Origin: Sphingobium sp. SCG-1
GTDB taxonomy: Bacteria; Pseudomonadota; Alphaproteobacteria; Sphingomonadales; Sphingomonadaceae
Assembly: GCF_002953135.1 (NCBI RefSeq)
Contig: NZ_CP026372.1
Location: forward strand, 3,935,001-3,999,000
Direction: 5' to 3'
DNA length: 64,000 nt
Positions within the stretch are counted from its first letter, which is position 1, and each line of letters opens with the position of its first letter. The position numbers and the translations under genes are program-made. The notes under the pieces are model-generated. The model was not told the DNA's origin and made no database searches. It was given only the letters and a program-made list of their open reading frames with translations. Of this stretch, positions 1-9,451 are shown piece after piece.

Positions 1-11
1 ACGGAACACGA

Positions 12-1487
12 ATGAGCTTGAACGACGCCGATGCCAATGATGCCCGCTTTGCCGCGCGCATCCGCAGTGCCGTGTTCTGGCGATCTGGGAGCCAGATCGT
101 CGCGCAGATGGTCAGCTGGATGTCGACACTTGCCGTGATCCGGCTGCTCGATCCATCCGACTACGGCTTGTTCGCGATGACGCAGGTGATCCTGAACTTT
201 ATGGGATTCCTGAATGGCTATGGGCTTGTGAGCGCGCTCGTCCAATCGGAGACGCTTGAGATGCATAAGCTGCGTCAGGCATTCGGGATCATGCTGCTGC
301 TGAATGGCGCACTGGCTATCATCCAGTTGGGGATCGCACCTGTCGCCGCCGATTACTACGACCAGCCGATGATCGCCGATCTGCTGCGGGTGCAGGCGCT
401 GATCTATCTTGCGACGCCCTTCATCTCGATCCCGGAAGCAGTGATGGGTCGATCGCTGGACTTCAAGCGACCTGCCGTCGTCAACTTGATCGCTGCCGCC
501 TCCGCCGCCGGAGTCGCCATTGGTGGTGCACTATCCGGATGGGGCGTATGGACGCTGGTGTTCGCGCCGCTCACGCTCTTTTGGGTCAAAGGCATTGGAT
601 ACAGCGTTGCAACGCGCTTCCTGCCCGTGCCCAGCTTCAACTTTCGCGGCACGGGAGCAATGGTTGCATTCGGCGCATCCCTATTAGGGTCGCAGCTGTT
701 CTGGATCGTCCAGAGCCAGGCGGACATCTTCATAGCAGGACGTGTGCTTTCACCGCATACGCTGGGACTCTACGCCGAAGCATTGTTCCTGACTCAGATC
801 TTCGTCAGCAAGTTCATTCCGCCGTTGAACGACGTGGCCTTCCCCGCTTACGCGCGGATGCAGAAAGACCCGGTGCGAGTTGCGGCATCTTTTTGCAAGG
901 CCGTACGACTCCTGCTGCTGGTCTCCTGCCCCATCTATTTCGGCATGGCGGTAGCGGCCAAGCCGCTCGTTGAGACGTTGTTTGGTGAGAAATGGCTGGA
1001 GATGGCGCCGTTCGTCCGCATCCTCGCCCTCGCCATGCCATTCATGACCTTACAGGTGATGTTTGCGCCGGTGTCCAATGCGCTGGGGCGGCCCGGTATC
1101 ACCGCACGCGTTTCCATGGCCGGGGCCGTTATCATGCCCGTCGGCTTTCTGATCGGCATTAGATTCGGCGCAATCGGCCTAGCTTGGGCGTGGCTCCTTG
1201 CCTTTCCGATCCTCACCCTGGTCACCATTCGACTCGCTGGTCGTCCGATGGGCCTGCGATTCAGCGAGCTTGTTTCTGCTTCGCTTCCTGCTGTGCTGTG
1301 TAGTGCCGCCATGGCGATCTGTGTGCGTGCCGCGGACATGATCCTGCCGTCCCTGCCCGCAATGGTGCACCTTGGCGTATTGGTCAGCGTCGGGGCGGTC
1401 AGTTTTGCCGCCCTGCTTTTCCTGCTGGCACGCTCGACAATAGACGAACTGGTCGGGCTTCTGTTTCGCCGTAGCGTGCCTGCCTGA
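12..1487 (+). CDS. Wzx/PST-type polysaccharide flippase
   Basis: This encodes a 491-residue polytopic inner-membrane protein of the oligosaccharide flippase (MVF/PST, MATE-like) superfamily, which moves lipid-linked sugar repeat units across the inner membrane for capsule, exopolysaccharide or O-antigen assembly. Hydrophobic segments run along the whole length, consistent with about 12-14 helices. The N-terminal part has the family pattern of an amphipathic start, an LAVIRLLDPSDYG stretch near residue 45, and a following membrane helix. No glycosyltransferase or polymerase is adjacent on the right; the rest of any cluster would lie to the left of the window. The family call is firm; the transported glycan is unknown. 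Confidence 0.88.
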   Translation: MSLNDADANDARFAARIRSAVFWRSGSQIVAQMVSWMSTLAVIRLLDPSDYGLFAMTQVILNFMGFLNGYGLVSALVQSETLEMHKLRQAFGIMLLLNGALAIIQLGIAPVAADYYDQPMIADLLRVQALIYLATPFISIPEAVMGRSLDFKRPAVVNLIAAASAAGVAIGGALSGWGVWTLVFAPLTLFWVKGIGYSVATRFLPVPSFNFRGTGAMVAFGASLLGSQLFWIVQSQADIFIAGRVLSPHTLGLYAEALFLTQIFVSKFIPPLNDVAFPAYARMQKDPVRVAASFCKAVRLLLLVSCPIYFGMAVAAKPLVETLFGEKWLEMAPFVRILALAMPFMTLQVMFAPVSNALGRPGITARVSMAGAVIMPVGFLIGIRFGAIGLAWAWLLAFPILTLVTIRLAGRPMGLRFSELVSASLPAVLCSAAMAICVRAADMILPSLPAMVHLGVLVSVGAVSFAALLFLLARSTIDELVGLLFRRSVPA

Positions 1488-1492
1488 TCGAT

Positions 1493-1921
1493 CTAGACGC
1501 TCTGGATATAATCGCGCATTGCGGTGGCTTCGGCTTCGATATTGTCGATCCGGAACTTGACCAGATCACCGATCGACACGAAGCCGACCATCTCCCCGCC
1601 GTCGACGACGGGCAGATGCCGGATTCTCCGCCGCGTGATGAGCGACAGCGCCGAGACGATCGGCATGTCGGAGGTGATGGTGACGGGAGGTGTCGTCATG
1701 ACATCGCGCACGATCGATTCGAGCATCGCATGTCCCGATTGCGCCAATTGATAAACGACATCACGCTCGGAAAATATTCCGATCACTTCACCATTCTCGA
1801 CCACCGGCACGCACCCGATCCGCTTCTCCGCCAGCATTGCCACGACCGACAGAACCGTAGCGTCAGGCGAAACTTGCAGGACGTCATTGCCCTTGTTCTT
1901 GAGAATTTCTGCTATTCTCAT
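1493..1921 (-). CDS. CBS-domain pair protein
   Basis: This 142-residue soluble protein consists of two tandem CBS motifs (about residues 8-60 and 72-130) and little else. Such stand-alone pairs usually bind adenine nucleotides and act as energy or redox sensors. The segments GCVPVVENGEVIGIFSERDV and RRIRHLPVVDGGEMVGFVS are typical of the two repeats. A strong ribosome site (AAAAGGAGAG) lies just upstream of the ATG. The gene converges on the flippase gene with only 5 bases between them and is divergent from the small membrane protein at 2004. Its partner protein cannot be told from context. Confidence 0.9.
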   Translation of the reverse strand: MRIAEILKNKGNDVLQVSPDATVLSVVAMLAEKRIGCVPVVENGEVIGIFSERDVVYQLAQSGHAMLESIVRDVMTTPPVTITSDMPIVSALSLITRRRIRHLPVVDGGEMVGFVSIGDLVKFRIDNIEAEATAMRDYIQSV

Positions 1922-2003
1922 GACACTCTCCTTTTAAGGCGACGTTGTGCCCCTTCGACCTTCAGGGCTTGATGATCCCATGTTCAGCCCCCAAAGGGAA
2001 GAC

Positions 2004-2303
2004 ATGAAGCGCGCGAAAGCACTGGACGATCCCGAAATCGCAGCAACCGCATGGGCACGTTATCGTCAGTTGATGAAATGGATGGCGCTACTGGCGGTCG
2101 TATGCGTAGGCGTGGCGATCGCGGTGCTGTGGTATTGGACCGGCCCGATGCCGATCCACATGATTATTGCCACTGCTGCCGGCGTTTTCTGCACGTTCAT
2201 GCTGGGCACCGGGCTGATGGGCCTGCTGTTCCTGTCCAGCGGGACCGGGCACGACGAGCAGGTCGAAGATCGAATGAAAGGCATGATTGACATTGATGAA
2301 TAG
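2004..2303 (+). CDS. Small two-helix membrane protein, hypothetical
   Basis: This 99-residue protein has two predicted transmembrane segments (about residues 24-43 and 50-78) and an acidic, Met/Asp-rich C-terminus. I chose the ATG at 2004 because AAAGGGAAG sits directly in front of it; upstream in-frame ATGs at 1947 and 1980 lack a comparable site. The stop overlaps the start of the thioesterase gene by 8 bases, so the two are almost certainly co-transcribed. I do not recognise a named family beyond the small conserved membrane proteins common in sphingomonads. Confidence 0.75.
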   Translation: MKRAKALDDPEIAATAWARYRQLMKWMALLAVVCVGVAIAVLWYWTGPMPIHMIIATAAGVFCTFMLGTGLMGLLFLSSGTGHDEQVEDRMKGMIDIDE

Positions 2304-2670
2304 AAACGACCCCGTTTTGCGTACGGTCCCGCGCGCTGGCGATATCAATGCCAATGGCCACATCTTTGGCGGATGGGTTTTAAGCCAGATGGACATTGCC
2401 GGTGGCATTATGGCGCACCGCATCGCCGAAGGAGCCGTCGCGACGGTCGCGATCGAGCGGATGGAGTTTATCACGCCGATCCTTTTACAGGACGTGATCT
2501 CTGTTTATGCTGATGTTGAACGGCGGGGACGCACTTCCCTCGCGATCAGAATAGATGTCTTGGCAAGACGTGGGCGGGAGCAGCAGGAAATTCCCGTCAC
2601 AAGCGGCCTTTTCACTTTTGTGGCACTGGACGAGAACCACCGCCCGCGACCGCTTCCTACGCTGGAATGA
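2296..2670 (+). CDS. YciA-like acyl-CoA thioesterase (hotdog fold)
   Basis: This 124-residue single-hotdog protein resembles the YciA/acyl-CoA hydrolase family, which cleaves acyl-CoA thioesters in the cytoplasm. The family core is visible as DINANGHIFGGWVLSQMD near residues 17-33, followed by the central helix with a His/Arg pair and a strand containing IERMEFITPI. I chose the ATG at 2296 (MNRND); a TTG nine bases upstream is also open. It overlaps the preceding small membrane-protein gene by 8 bases, which implies translational coupling. Confidence 0.88.
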   Translation: MNRNDPVLRTVPRAGDINANGHIFGGWVLSQMDIAGGIMAHRIAEGAVATVAIERMEFITPILLQDVISVYADVERRGRTSLAIRIDVLARRGREQQEIPVTSGLFTFVALDENHRPRPLPTLE

Positions 2671-2710
2671 AAAAGGGCGGCCTCTTGCGACGCCGCCCCT
2701 GATCTTTTGC
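2670..2710. terminator. Bidirectional intrinsic terminator
   Basis: A 7-bp perfect GC stem (GGGCGGC at 2675-2681, GCCGCCC at 2692-2698) has a 10-base loop and an A5 tract on its left, which is a U5 tract for leftward RNA. A weaker T run (CTTTT) lies on the right. It sits between the convergent thioesterase and DUF4167 genes. Confidence 0.8.
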
Positions 2711-2721
2711 CTGAAGCCGTT

Positions 2722-3774
2722 TTATTCGGCCGCTTCCGTCGTAGCGGGCCGTGCACGGCGAGTCCGCTTGCGGGGCGTTTCCTCAGCGGCAGGCGCGGCA
2801 TCACTATCATTATCGGCCCGCGCAATCGCAGGGGGAAGAACAGCAAGGTCGAGGCCCGTCGGCTCGTCGCGATCGACAGCTTCTTCGCGCACGCGGCGCG
2901 GACGGCCGACACGGCGCGGAGGCGCAGCTTGCTCCGTTTCAGCCGTTGAGACAGGAGTTTCGACCTCAACCGCCGGAGTCGCTTCAACAGGCGCGAGCGA
3001 GCGATCACGCGGTGGGCGGCCACGACCGCGGCGGGGCGGGGTTGCCTCTTCGCGAGGCGCGATCGCCGCGTCTTGAGGAGCAGCAGGTGCTTCTGCCTGA
3101 ACCGCTTCCCGCTGAGGCAGGGGCGCCGGACGATCACGCTGTTCGTTGTCGCGGCCATAGCTGTGACGATTGCCGTCCCGTTGCATACGATCGCGTTGAC
3201 CCTGCTCACGTTGGCCCTGGTCGCGCTGATGCTGTTCACGCTGGCCTTGCTCGCGCTGCCCGCTATCGCGACGGCCCTGCTCTCGCTGACCGTTATCCCG
3301 CTGGCCGTTATCCCGCTGACCATTGTCGCGGTTGTTGTCGCGCTGGCTGTAGTCGCGATTCCCGTTCTCACGGTTACCGTTGCCTTGCTGCGCATACGCA
3401 TTGCGATCTTCGAATTCGTTACCGCTATCGGCGCTATCGAAATCGTCGCCGTCCGATTCCGGGTCCCAGGGGCGCTGCGGCTGTCGCTGCTGCTGAATGC
3501 CCTGCGCCTCTTCCTGGCGAGCACGATTGTCAGCCAGAACGCGGAAATAATGATCCGCGAACTGCAGATAATATTCCGCATTCACGCGATCGCCCGACAG
3601 TTGCGCATCGCGCGCCATGTTGCGGTATTTTTCCAGCAGCTGCGCAGCGTTGCCACGGGCGCGACTGTCGATCCGGTTGCCGTTGTCGCCGCCGCCCCGG
3701 TTTTGCCCGCCGGGACGACCATTATTATTGTTCCGGCCACGATTGCGGCGACCGGCCTGACGATTATTAATCAA
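2722..3774 (-). CDS. DUF4167-domain protein with long low-complexity Arg/Gln/Asn region
   Basis: This 350-residue protein has an N-terminal DUF4167 domain (about residues 1-90: Asn/Arg/Gly-rich start, then RGNAAQLLEKYRNMARDAQ and ADHYFRVLADN). The rest is disordered. Residues about 130-205 are a run of degenerate QRDNGQRD/REQGQR-type units, and the C-terminal part has Pro/Arg-rich RRGRGRPPRDR and VGRPRRVREE AT-hook-like patches. These suggest nucleic-acid binding. The DUF4167 gene is found downstream of prmC across alphaproteobacteria, as here, although 336 bases separate the two. Function is unknown. The repeats create long open frames on the opposite strand that are not genes. Confidence 0.9.
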   Translation of the reverse strand: MINNRQAGRRNRGRNNNNGRPGGQNRGGGDNGNRIDSRARGNAAQLLEKYRNMARDAQLSGDRVNAEYYLQFADHYFRVLADNRARQEEAQGIQQQRQPQRPWDPESDGDDFDSADSGNEFEDRNAYAQQGNGNRENGNRDYSQRDNNRDNGQRDNGQRDNGQREQGRRDSGQREQGQREQHQRDQGQREQGQRDRMQRDGNRHSYGRDNEQRDRPAPLPQREAVQAEAPAAPQDAAIAPREEATPPRRGRGRPPRDRSLAPVEATPAVEVETPVSTAETEQAAPPRRVGRPRRVREEAVDRDEPTGLDLAVLPPAIARADNDSDAAPAAEETPRKRTRRARPATTEAAE

Positions 3775-4110
3775 TGGTGGTTCCTAGTATCAAAGTAATC
3801 CCTAGAAGCGCCCGCGAACGGGTCCGCCCGATCCCCTGTTTCTTAGCGATTGCCGAGCGTTTCTGTTCTACGCGCCTGGAATCGTTCACTTCACCGCTCC
3901 GGCCCATGGGCATGGCTGCGCAGGGCCGGGTGCCTTCCCTAGAAGACCCGAACCCCCAGCCTGCCGACAGCGCGAACACCAATGCGCTGTCATGACTTTG
4001 GGAGCAGGTATTGCCGGTCCCACACGGACCTAGGCTTTCCCTGAGCCCACCTCCTAAACGTTCGCAGAGGGGAAACCAAGGGAAATCGCATCACAACATC
4101 GTAATTAGGG
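3775..4110. other. Intergenic region upstream of the DUF4167 gene
   Basis: These 336 bases lie between prmC and the DUF4167 gene, both leftward. No credible gene, RNA or hairpin terminator was seen. It probably holds the DUF4167 promoter and leader. Confidence 0.5.
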
Positions 4111-5010
4111 TTAGCCGTGCGTGATTTCCAGACAGCGATCCCGTCCAGCCAAATCTTTTCGTACTGAGACATGAAGGCCGGCGTCCCGGAAGAGATTCGC
4201 CGCGCTTTCACCCTGATCGAACCCGATTTCGATTGCTGCCAAGCCGTCAGGTGCAAGCAGCGCACCTATTTGCGGCGCGATGCGGCGATAATCGCTTAAG
4301 CCATCCTCGCCTGCAAATAGTGCAATATGCGGTTCGTGGTGCAGAACGTCGCGAGGAAGCATGGCCAAAGTGGAGATGTAGGGCGGATTGGCGAGGATGA
4401 GATCGAACCGTTCGATGATTCCCTCACCCCAATTGCCTATCTGGAAGTCTGCACGGCGGGACATGCCGTTGCGTTCCGCATTGTCCCACGCGACTTCGAG
4501 CGCTGCCTGCGATGCGTCGATGCCCAGCCCGCTTGCGGATCGCCATTCGTCCAGCGCCGCCAGCAGCAGCGCGCCGGAACCAGTCCCAAGATCGAGGACA
4601 CGTGCAGGCGCTTCCTTGCCCTTGAAATGCGCGATCGCCGCCTCGATCAGCGTTTCGCTGTCGGGGCGAGGGATAAGGACATCGGGGCTGACTTTGAGCG
4701 TCAAGGTCCAGAAGTCGCGGGTGCCCGTGATGTGCGCGATCGGCTCGCCCTGTAGCCTGCGCTCAAGTAGGGGCATGAAACTGTCCGGCAGCGCCACATC
4801 GCGCAGCTTCAGCAGCAGTTCGCCTCGTTCGACGCCAAGCGCGTGGGCAAGGAGAAGTTCCGCATCAAGGCGCGGTGTTGCGCTTACCGGCTGGAGCTGA
4901 GCGGTGGCGTCCCGAAGGGCCGCACTCGCATCGTTGCCAACCGTCAAACCCGCACCATCAGCCAATGAGGTTCGCGAAGCGGCATGGCGCCAAACGTCAA
5001 CCCACCGCAT
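4111..5010 (-). CDS. prmC: Peptide chain release factor N5-glutamine methyltransferase
   Basis: PrmC methylates the Gln of the GGQ motif in release factors RF1 and RF2, using S-adenosylmethionine. The protein has an N-terminal helical recognition domain (RLDAELLLAHALGV), the SAM-binding loop VLDLGTGSGALLLA and the diagnostic NPPY active-site motif in LANPPYIS. I chose the ATG at 5010, which gives about 299 residues and a 14-base overlap with the end of prfA; an ATG at 5037 is also open but lies deeper in prfA. It is the third gene of a hisS-prfA-prmC operon, next to its own substrate gene. Confidence 0.95.
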   Translation of the reverse strand: MRWVDVWRHAASRTSLADGAGLTVGNDASAALRDATAQLQPVSATPRLDAELLLAHALGVERGELLLKLRDVALPDSFMPLLERRLQGEPIAHITGTRDFWTLTLKVSPDVLIPRPDSETLIEAAIAHFKGKEAPARVLDLGTGSGALLLAALDEWRSASGLGIDASQAALEVAWDNAERNGMSRRADFQIGNWGEGIIERFDLILANPPYISTLAMLPRDVLHHEPHIALFAGEDGLSDYRRIAPQIGALLAPDGLAAIEIGFDQGESAANLFRDAGLHVSVRKDLAGRDRCLEITHG

Positions 5011-6094
5011 CCAGTTGTGCAAGACGAGCCGCTTCATCCTCGGCGATCAGCGCGCCGATTACTTCCTCAAGCCCCGTTCCTTCCAGGATTTCCGGCAGGC
5101 GATGCAGCGTCAGGTTGATGCGGTGATCGGTCACGCGGCCTTGCGGGAAATTATAGGTGCGGATGCGTTCGGAGCGGTCGCCCGATCCGACCATCGCTTT
5201 GCGCGCGCCCGCCTGCTCGCTCTGCGTGCGTTCGCGTTCGGCTTCGTACAGCCGTGTGCGAAGGATTTTCAGCGCCTTGGCCTTGTTCTTGTGTTGCGAC
5301 TTCTCGTCCTGTTGCGTCACGACAAGGCCGGTGGGCAGATGGGTAATGCGCACCGCGCTGTCCGTCGTGTTGACGTGCTGCCCGCCCGATCCCGATGCAC
5401 GGTATACGTCGATGCGCAGATCGGTGGCTTCGTTGATCTGGATATCGACGTCCTCCGGCTCCGGCAGCACCGCGACCGTCGCAGCGGAGGTGTGGATGCG
5501 CCCTCCGCTTTCGGTCGTAGGCACGCGCTGGACGCGATGCACGCCGCTCTCGAATTTCAGCTTGGCGAACACGCCGGTGCCCGTGACCGACGCCACCACT
5601 TCCTTGTAGCCGCCGACGTCGGGCGCGTTTGCGGAGATTAGTTCGACTTTCCAGCCCTGTTCCTCGGCATATTTGGTATACATGCGGAAAAGGTCGCCCG
5701 CGAACAGCGCCGCCTCGTCGCCCCCTGTGCCCGCGCGGATTTCTAGCATCGCCGGACGCGCATCGGCAGAATCGCGCGGCAGCAATTGCAGCGCGAGCGC
5801 CCGCTCCGCCTGCGGCAGTTGCTCCTTCAGCGCCTGCATTTCCTCCTGCGCCATTTCGCGCATCAGCGGATCGGTATCCGGATCGTCTCCGCCGACCATC
5901 GTCTCCAGCGCACCAAGCTCCTGCCGTAGACGCCGCACATCGTGCGCGGCACGGGCGACCGGCTCCAGTTCGGCATATTGCTTGGAAAGCCGGACGAATT
6001 CCTCGGGCGGCAGGTCGGGGCGCGCCATATTGGCCTGCACCTCGTCGCGCAGCCGTTCAATCTGGGCAATGCGTTCTGGGGAGACGGAAGTCAT
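4997..6094 (-). CDS. prfA: Peptide chain release factor 1
   Basis: RF1 recognises UAA and UAG stop codons and triggers peptide release. The 365-residue protein has the catalytic GGQ at 237-239 within SGSGGQHVN. The stop-codon-recognising tripeptide is PTT at 192-194, which fits the RF1 PxT pattern and not the SPF of RF2. Its ATG overlaps the hisS stop as ATGA, and its end overlaps prmC, so translation of the three genes is coupled. No damage is seen. Confidence 0.97.
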   Translation of the reverse strand: MTSVSPERIAQIERLRDEVQANMARPDLPPEEFVRLSKQYAELEPVARAAHDVRRLRQELGALETMVGGDDPDTDPLMREMAQEEMQALKEQLPQAERALALQLLPRDSADARPAMLEIRAGTGGDEAALFAGDLFRMYTKYAEEQGWKVELISANAPDVGGYKEVVASVTGTGVFAKLKFESGVHRVQRVPTTESGGRIHTSAATVAVLPEPEDVDIQINEATDLRIDVYRASGSGGQHVNTTDSAVRITHLPTGLVVTQQDEKSQHKNKAKALKILRTRLYEAERERTQSEQAGARKAMVGSGDRSERIRTYNFPQGRVTDHRINLTLHRLPEILEGTGLEEVIGALIAEDEAARLAQLDAVG

Positions 6095-7371
6095 TGAGAC
6101 GGCTTTGTCCCTGATACGCCACCGACGCCTGAGCCAACCGCCGCAAGGACGGATGAGAGAAACTCACTGTCCGGATCAGGTTTAAGTTGGGTCAGATGGT
6201 AACGCGTTTCAGTCTGTTCCGATGTTGCGCGAACATAGAGGGCCGCATCGGCCCCAACCTTACGAGCAATCTCGGCATGGCGCTTAGCGTTGCCTTTAAA
6301 AGCCATTACTGTGGCGAACCCCTGCACTCTTAGGCTTTGTGCGACCCGGAGGGCATCTTCGTAGAGTGCAGGATTATCCGGTATGATCGCAATCTTGGGT
6401 TCAGATTTCGGCGCATCAATCAACATTCCCAACCGCTCGATTCCAGCCGCCCAGCCGACGGCAGGCGTGACCGGACCGCCCATATTCTCGATCAGGCCAT
6501 CATAACGCCCCCCGCCCAGCACGGTGCCCTGCGCGCCCAGCCGGTCGGTCACGAATTCGAATGCGGTGTGGCGATAGTAATCCAGTCCCCGAACCAGTCG
6601 CGCGTTACGCTGCCATGCAACACCAGCGGCATCCAGACCTGCGGTGACTTTCTCAAAGAACGCCTTCGCCTCATCCGTGAGATACGCGTCGATATCAGGC
6701 GCGCTGTCCGCCACCGGCAGGTCGCGGGGATCCTTGCTGTCGAGGATGCGCAGCGGGTTGCGGGAGAGGCGATCGACGCTGTCCTCCGACAATTGGTCCC
6801 GGTGCGCTTCGAAGTGCGCGACTAACGCCGCGCGCCATGCATCGCGGCTTGCCGCGTCGCCCAGTGTGTTGAGCGTCAATGTGACGCCCTCGCTGATGCC
6901 CAGCTCCTTAAGCAACTGGTCCGCGAACACCAGCAACTCGACATCCGCGCCGGGCTCCGCCGCGCCAATGATCTCCGCGTCGAGTTGATGGAACTGGCGA
7001 AAACGCCCCTTCTGCGGCCGTTCATAGCGGAACAGCGGACCGTGCGTGGCGACCTTCAGCGGCGCATATTGCTGCCAGCCCTCAGTGATGTAGGCACGGG
7101 CAATGCCAGCGGTAAATTCAGGCCGCAGGGTCAGGCTGTCGCCGCCGCGATCCTCGAACGTGTACATTTCCTTCGACACCACGTCGGTGCTCTCGCCCAG
7201 CGAGCGCGCAAAGACGGCGGTGCTTTCGAATACCGGAACCTCAATCCGCTGAAAGCCGTAGAGGCGGCGCACTCGGTCAAAGGTTGCGACCACATGCGCA
7301 AAGCGGTCGGCACTGTCGCCCAGCATGTCCTGCGTGCCACGGATCGGTCGGGGAGTTTCGATTTTCGCCAT
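6091..7371 (-). CDS. hisS: Histidyl-tRNA synthetase
   Basis: This class II aminoacyl-tRNA synthetase charges tRNA-His. The protein is about 426 residues from the ATG at 7371 (MAKIETPRPIRGTQD, the usual family start); a longer in-frame extension to 7428 is not typical. Class II motifs are visible: motif 2-like FRYERPQKGRFRQFHQLD, the histidine-specific RGLDYYRHTAFEF and the GGGRYDGL loop, followed by a C-terminal anticodon-binding domain. It is the first gene of the hisS-prfA-prmC operon and is divergent from the M61 peptidase, with a shared promoter region of about 120 bases. Confidence 0.97.
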   Translation of the reverse strand: MAKIETPRPIRGTQDMLGDSADRFAHVVATFDRVRRLYGFQRIEVPVFESTAVFARSLGESTDVVSKEMYTFEDRGGDSLTLRPEFTAGIARAYITEGWQQYAPLKVATHGPLFRYERPQKGRFRQFHQLDAEIIGAAEPGADVELLVFADQLLKELGISEGVTLTLNTLGDAASRDAWRAALVAHFEAHRDQLSEDSVDRLSRNPLRILDSKDPRDLPVADSAPDIDAYLTDEAKAFFEKVTAGLDAAGVAWQRNARLVRGLDYYRHTAFEFVTDRLGAQGTVLGGGRYDGLIENMGGPVTPAVGWAAGIERLGMLIDAPKSEPKIAIIPDNPALYEDALRVAQSLRVQGFATVMAFKGNAKRHAEIARKVGADAALYVRATSEQTETRYHLTQLKPDPDSEFLSSVLAAVGSGVGGVSGTKPSQ

Positions 7372-7493
7372 GGGAATGGGCCTGTAGCGGCATTTGACAA
7401 GGAAGGGAACAGGACTGGACGCGGGCAAAAAGGAGCGGCATGTATCATCATCACACTTCAGCGATTTCCCCTTCTCTTCCGGAGACTTGCTTC

Positions 7494-9416
7494 ATGCGCA
7501 GCCGCTTCGCCGCCGTACTTCTATTCTCCACCTACCTGGGTTTTCCGGCTAACGCGCAGGAGGCGAACCGATCGAAGCCGGTAGCCGCGCCCCTGCCCGC
7601 CGCCGCCGCGCCGCAGGACGTGCCGTATCCCGGCGGCACGATCAGCCTGGACGTCGATGCCACTCACACCACTCAGCGCATTTTCCGCGTCAAGGAGACG
7701 ATTCCCGTCGCGCAAGCCGGTGCACTGACGCTGGCGCTTCCAGAGTGGCTGCCAGGCAACCATGCGCCGCGCGGTCAGATCGAGAAGATAACTGGGCTGC
7801 GGTTCACGGCCAATGGCAAAGTCCTGCCATGGATACGCGATCCCCTTGACGTTTACTCCTTCAAGATCGACGTGCCCGAGGGCGCGCGTAACGTGGTTGC
7901 GGAGTTCCAGTTTCTTTCCGCCACCGCGCCCAATCAGGGCCGCGTCGTGGTCACGGAGAACATGCTGAACCTGCAATGGGAGGCGGTCTCTCTGTATCCG
8001 GTCGGCTACTACACGCGGCAAATCCCCATCAAGGCGACGGTGACTTATCCCGACGGCTGGCAGGCCGCGACGGCGCTGCGGGGTAAGAAGACCGGATCGA
8101 CAGTGGCTTACGACACCATCGACTATGAAGCATTGGTCGATTCGCCGGTGTTCGCGGGGCGATACTTCAAGGCTATCGATCTTGGGCAGAATGTGACGCT
8201 GAACCTGGTGGCCGATAACGCATCGGAGTTGATCTACACGCCCGCGCAGATGGCGAAGCACAAGAAGCTGGTAGATGAAGCGACCTCGCTATTCGGTGCG
8301 CAGCATTTCGATCATTATGATTTCCTGCTGGCGATCACCGACGAGATGGGATCGATCGGGCTGGAACATCACCGCTCTTCGGAGAATGGCGTCGACACCG
8401 GCTATTTCCCGAAATGGGACGAGGGTCCGGGCGAACGCAACCTGCTGCCGCATGAGTTCACGCATAGCTGGGATGGCAAGTTCCGCCGCCCCGAGAAGCT
8501 GTGGACGCCCGATTTCAAGACGCCGATGCAGGACAATCTGCTGTGGGTTTACGAAGGACAGACGCAGTTCTGGGGCTATGTGTTAGGCGCGCGGTCTGGG
8601 CTCTATAGCAAGGAGCAGACGCTGGACGCCTATGCGCATATCGCTGCGAGGCTCGATACCACCCGGGGCCGTGAATGGCGGCCGATGGAGGACACGACGC
8701 ACGATCCGATCATGTCCGCCCGCCGTCCCAAAGGTTGGGCGAACTGGCAACGGTCGGAAGATTATTATAACGAAGGCCTGATGATCTGGCTGGAGGCCGA
8801 TGCGATCATCCGACAGCAGACACGCGGCGCGAAAGGGTTGGACGATTTCGCCGAAGCTTTCTTCGGCATCAAGCCGGGCGACTGGGGTCAGGTGACGTAC
8901 AACCGTCAGGATGTCATCAACACGTTGAACGGCATTGCCCCTTACGACTGGGCGGGTTTCCTGTCGGCACGCGTCGATCAGCCGACGCGCGAAGTAACGA
9001 AGGGCGGTCTGACGATGGGTGGATACCGGCTCGTCTATGGCGACAAGCCGGGTACGACCACCAAGCAGGTCGAGAAGGACTTGAAGGGCGTCGACCAGAG
9101 CTTCGGCGTAGGCTTAGTCGTCAAGAACGATGGCGAAGTGATGAGCGTCATCTGGAACAGCCCGGCCTTCAAGGCGGGTCTGACGGTTGGCGCAAAGCTG
9201 TTGGCCGTGAATGGCCGCGAGTTTTCAGGCGACGGCTTCAAGGAAGCTTTGACGGCTGCCAAAGACGCCAAGCGTCCGGTGGAGTTGATCCTGCGGCAGG
9301 ACAAGAACTTCCGCACTATTAAACTCGATTATTCTGGCGGCTTGCGCTATCCGCGCCTTGAAAAGACAGGAGAGGGTGACGGCAGCCTGGACAAGTTGCT
9401 GCAACCGAAAACATAA
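7494..9416 (+). CDS. Secreted M61-family metallopeptidase with PDZ domain
   Basis: The product is a zinc peptidase of the M61 glycyl-aminopeptidase family, about 640 residues. I chose the ATG at 7494 because it gives a clean signal peptide ending near AQE; the upstream ATG at 7440 would prefix non-signal sequence. The zinc motif HEFTH begins near residue 320, inside the family pattern HEFTHSWDGKFRRP. A PDZ domain lies near residues 530-600 (VIWNSPAFKAGLTVGAKLLAVNG). The protein is likely periplasmic and probably trims short peptides. It is followed by ppa after 35 bases. Confidence 0.92.
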   Translation: MRSRFAAVLLFSTYLGFPANAQEANRSKPVAAPLPAAAAPQDVPYPGGTISLDVDATHTTQRIFRVKETIPVAQAGALTLALPEWLPGNHAPRGQIEKITGLRFTANGKVLPWIRDPLDVYSFKIDVPEGARNVVAEFQFLSATAPNQGRVVVTENMLNLQWEAVSLYPVGYYTRQIPIKATVTYPDGWQAATALRGKKTGSTVAYDTIDYEALVDSPVFAGRYFKAIDLGQNVTLNLVADNASELIYTPAQMAKHKKLVDEATSLFGAQHFDHYDFLLAITDEMGSIGLEHHRSSENGVDTGYFPKWDEGPGERNLLPHEFTHSWDGKFRRPEKLWTPDFKTPMQDNLLWVYEGQTQFWGYVLGARSGLYSKEQTLDAYAHIAARLDTTRGREWRPMEDTTHDPIMSARRPKGWANWQRSEDYYNEGLMIWLEADAIIRQQTRGAKGLDDFAEAFFGIKPGDWGQVTYNRQDVINTLNGIAPYDWAGFLSARVDQPTREVTKGGLTMGGYRLVYGDKPGTTTKQVEKDLKGVDQSFGVGLVVKNDGEVMSVIWNSPAFKAGLTVGAKLLAVNGREFSGDGFKEALTAAKDAKRPVELILRQDKNFRTIKLDYSGGLRYPRLEKTGEGDGSLDKLLQPKT

Positions 9417-9451
9417 ACGCCCCATATTCCATGTGTAGACAAGGTGAATAG

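Noticed and set aside
2751..3770. Long open frame on the plus strand opposite the DUF4167 gene
   Set aside because: It is the antisense of a repetitive low-complexity Arg/Gln/Asn region. It has no ribosome site or family content.
3990..4265. 91-codon minus-strand frame next to prmC
   Set aside because: It overlaps the prmC end in another frame and extends into noncoding sequence; composition is not protein-like.
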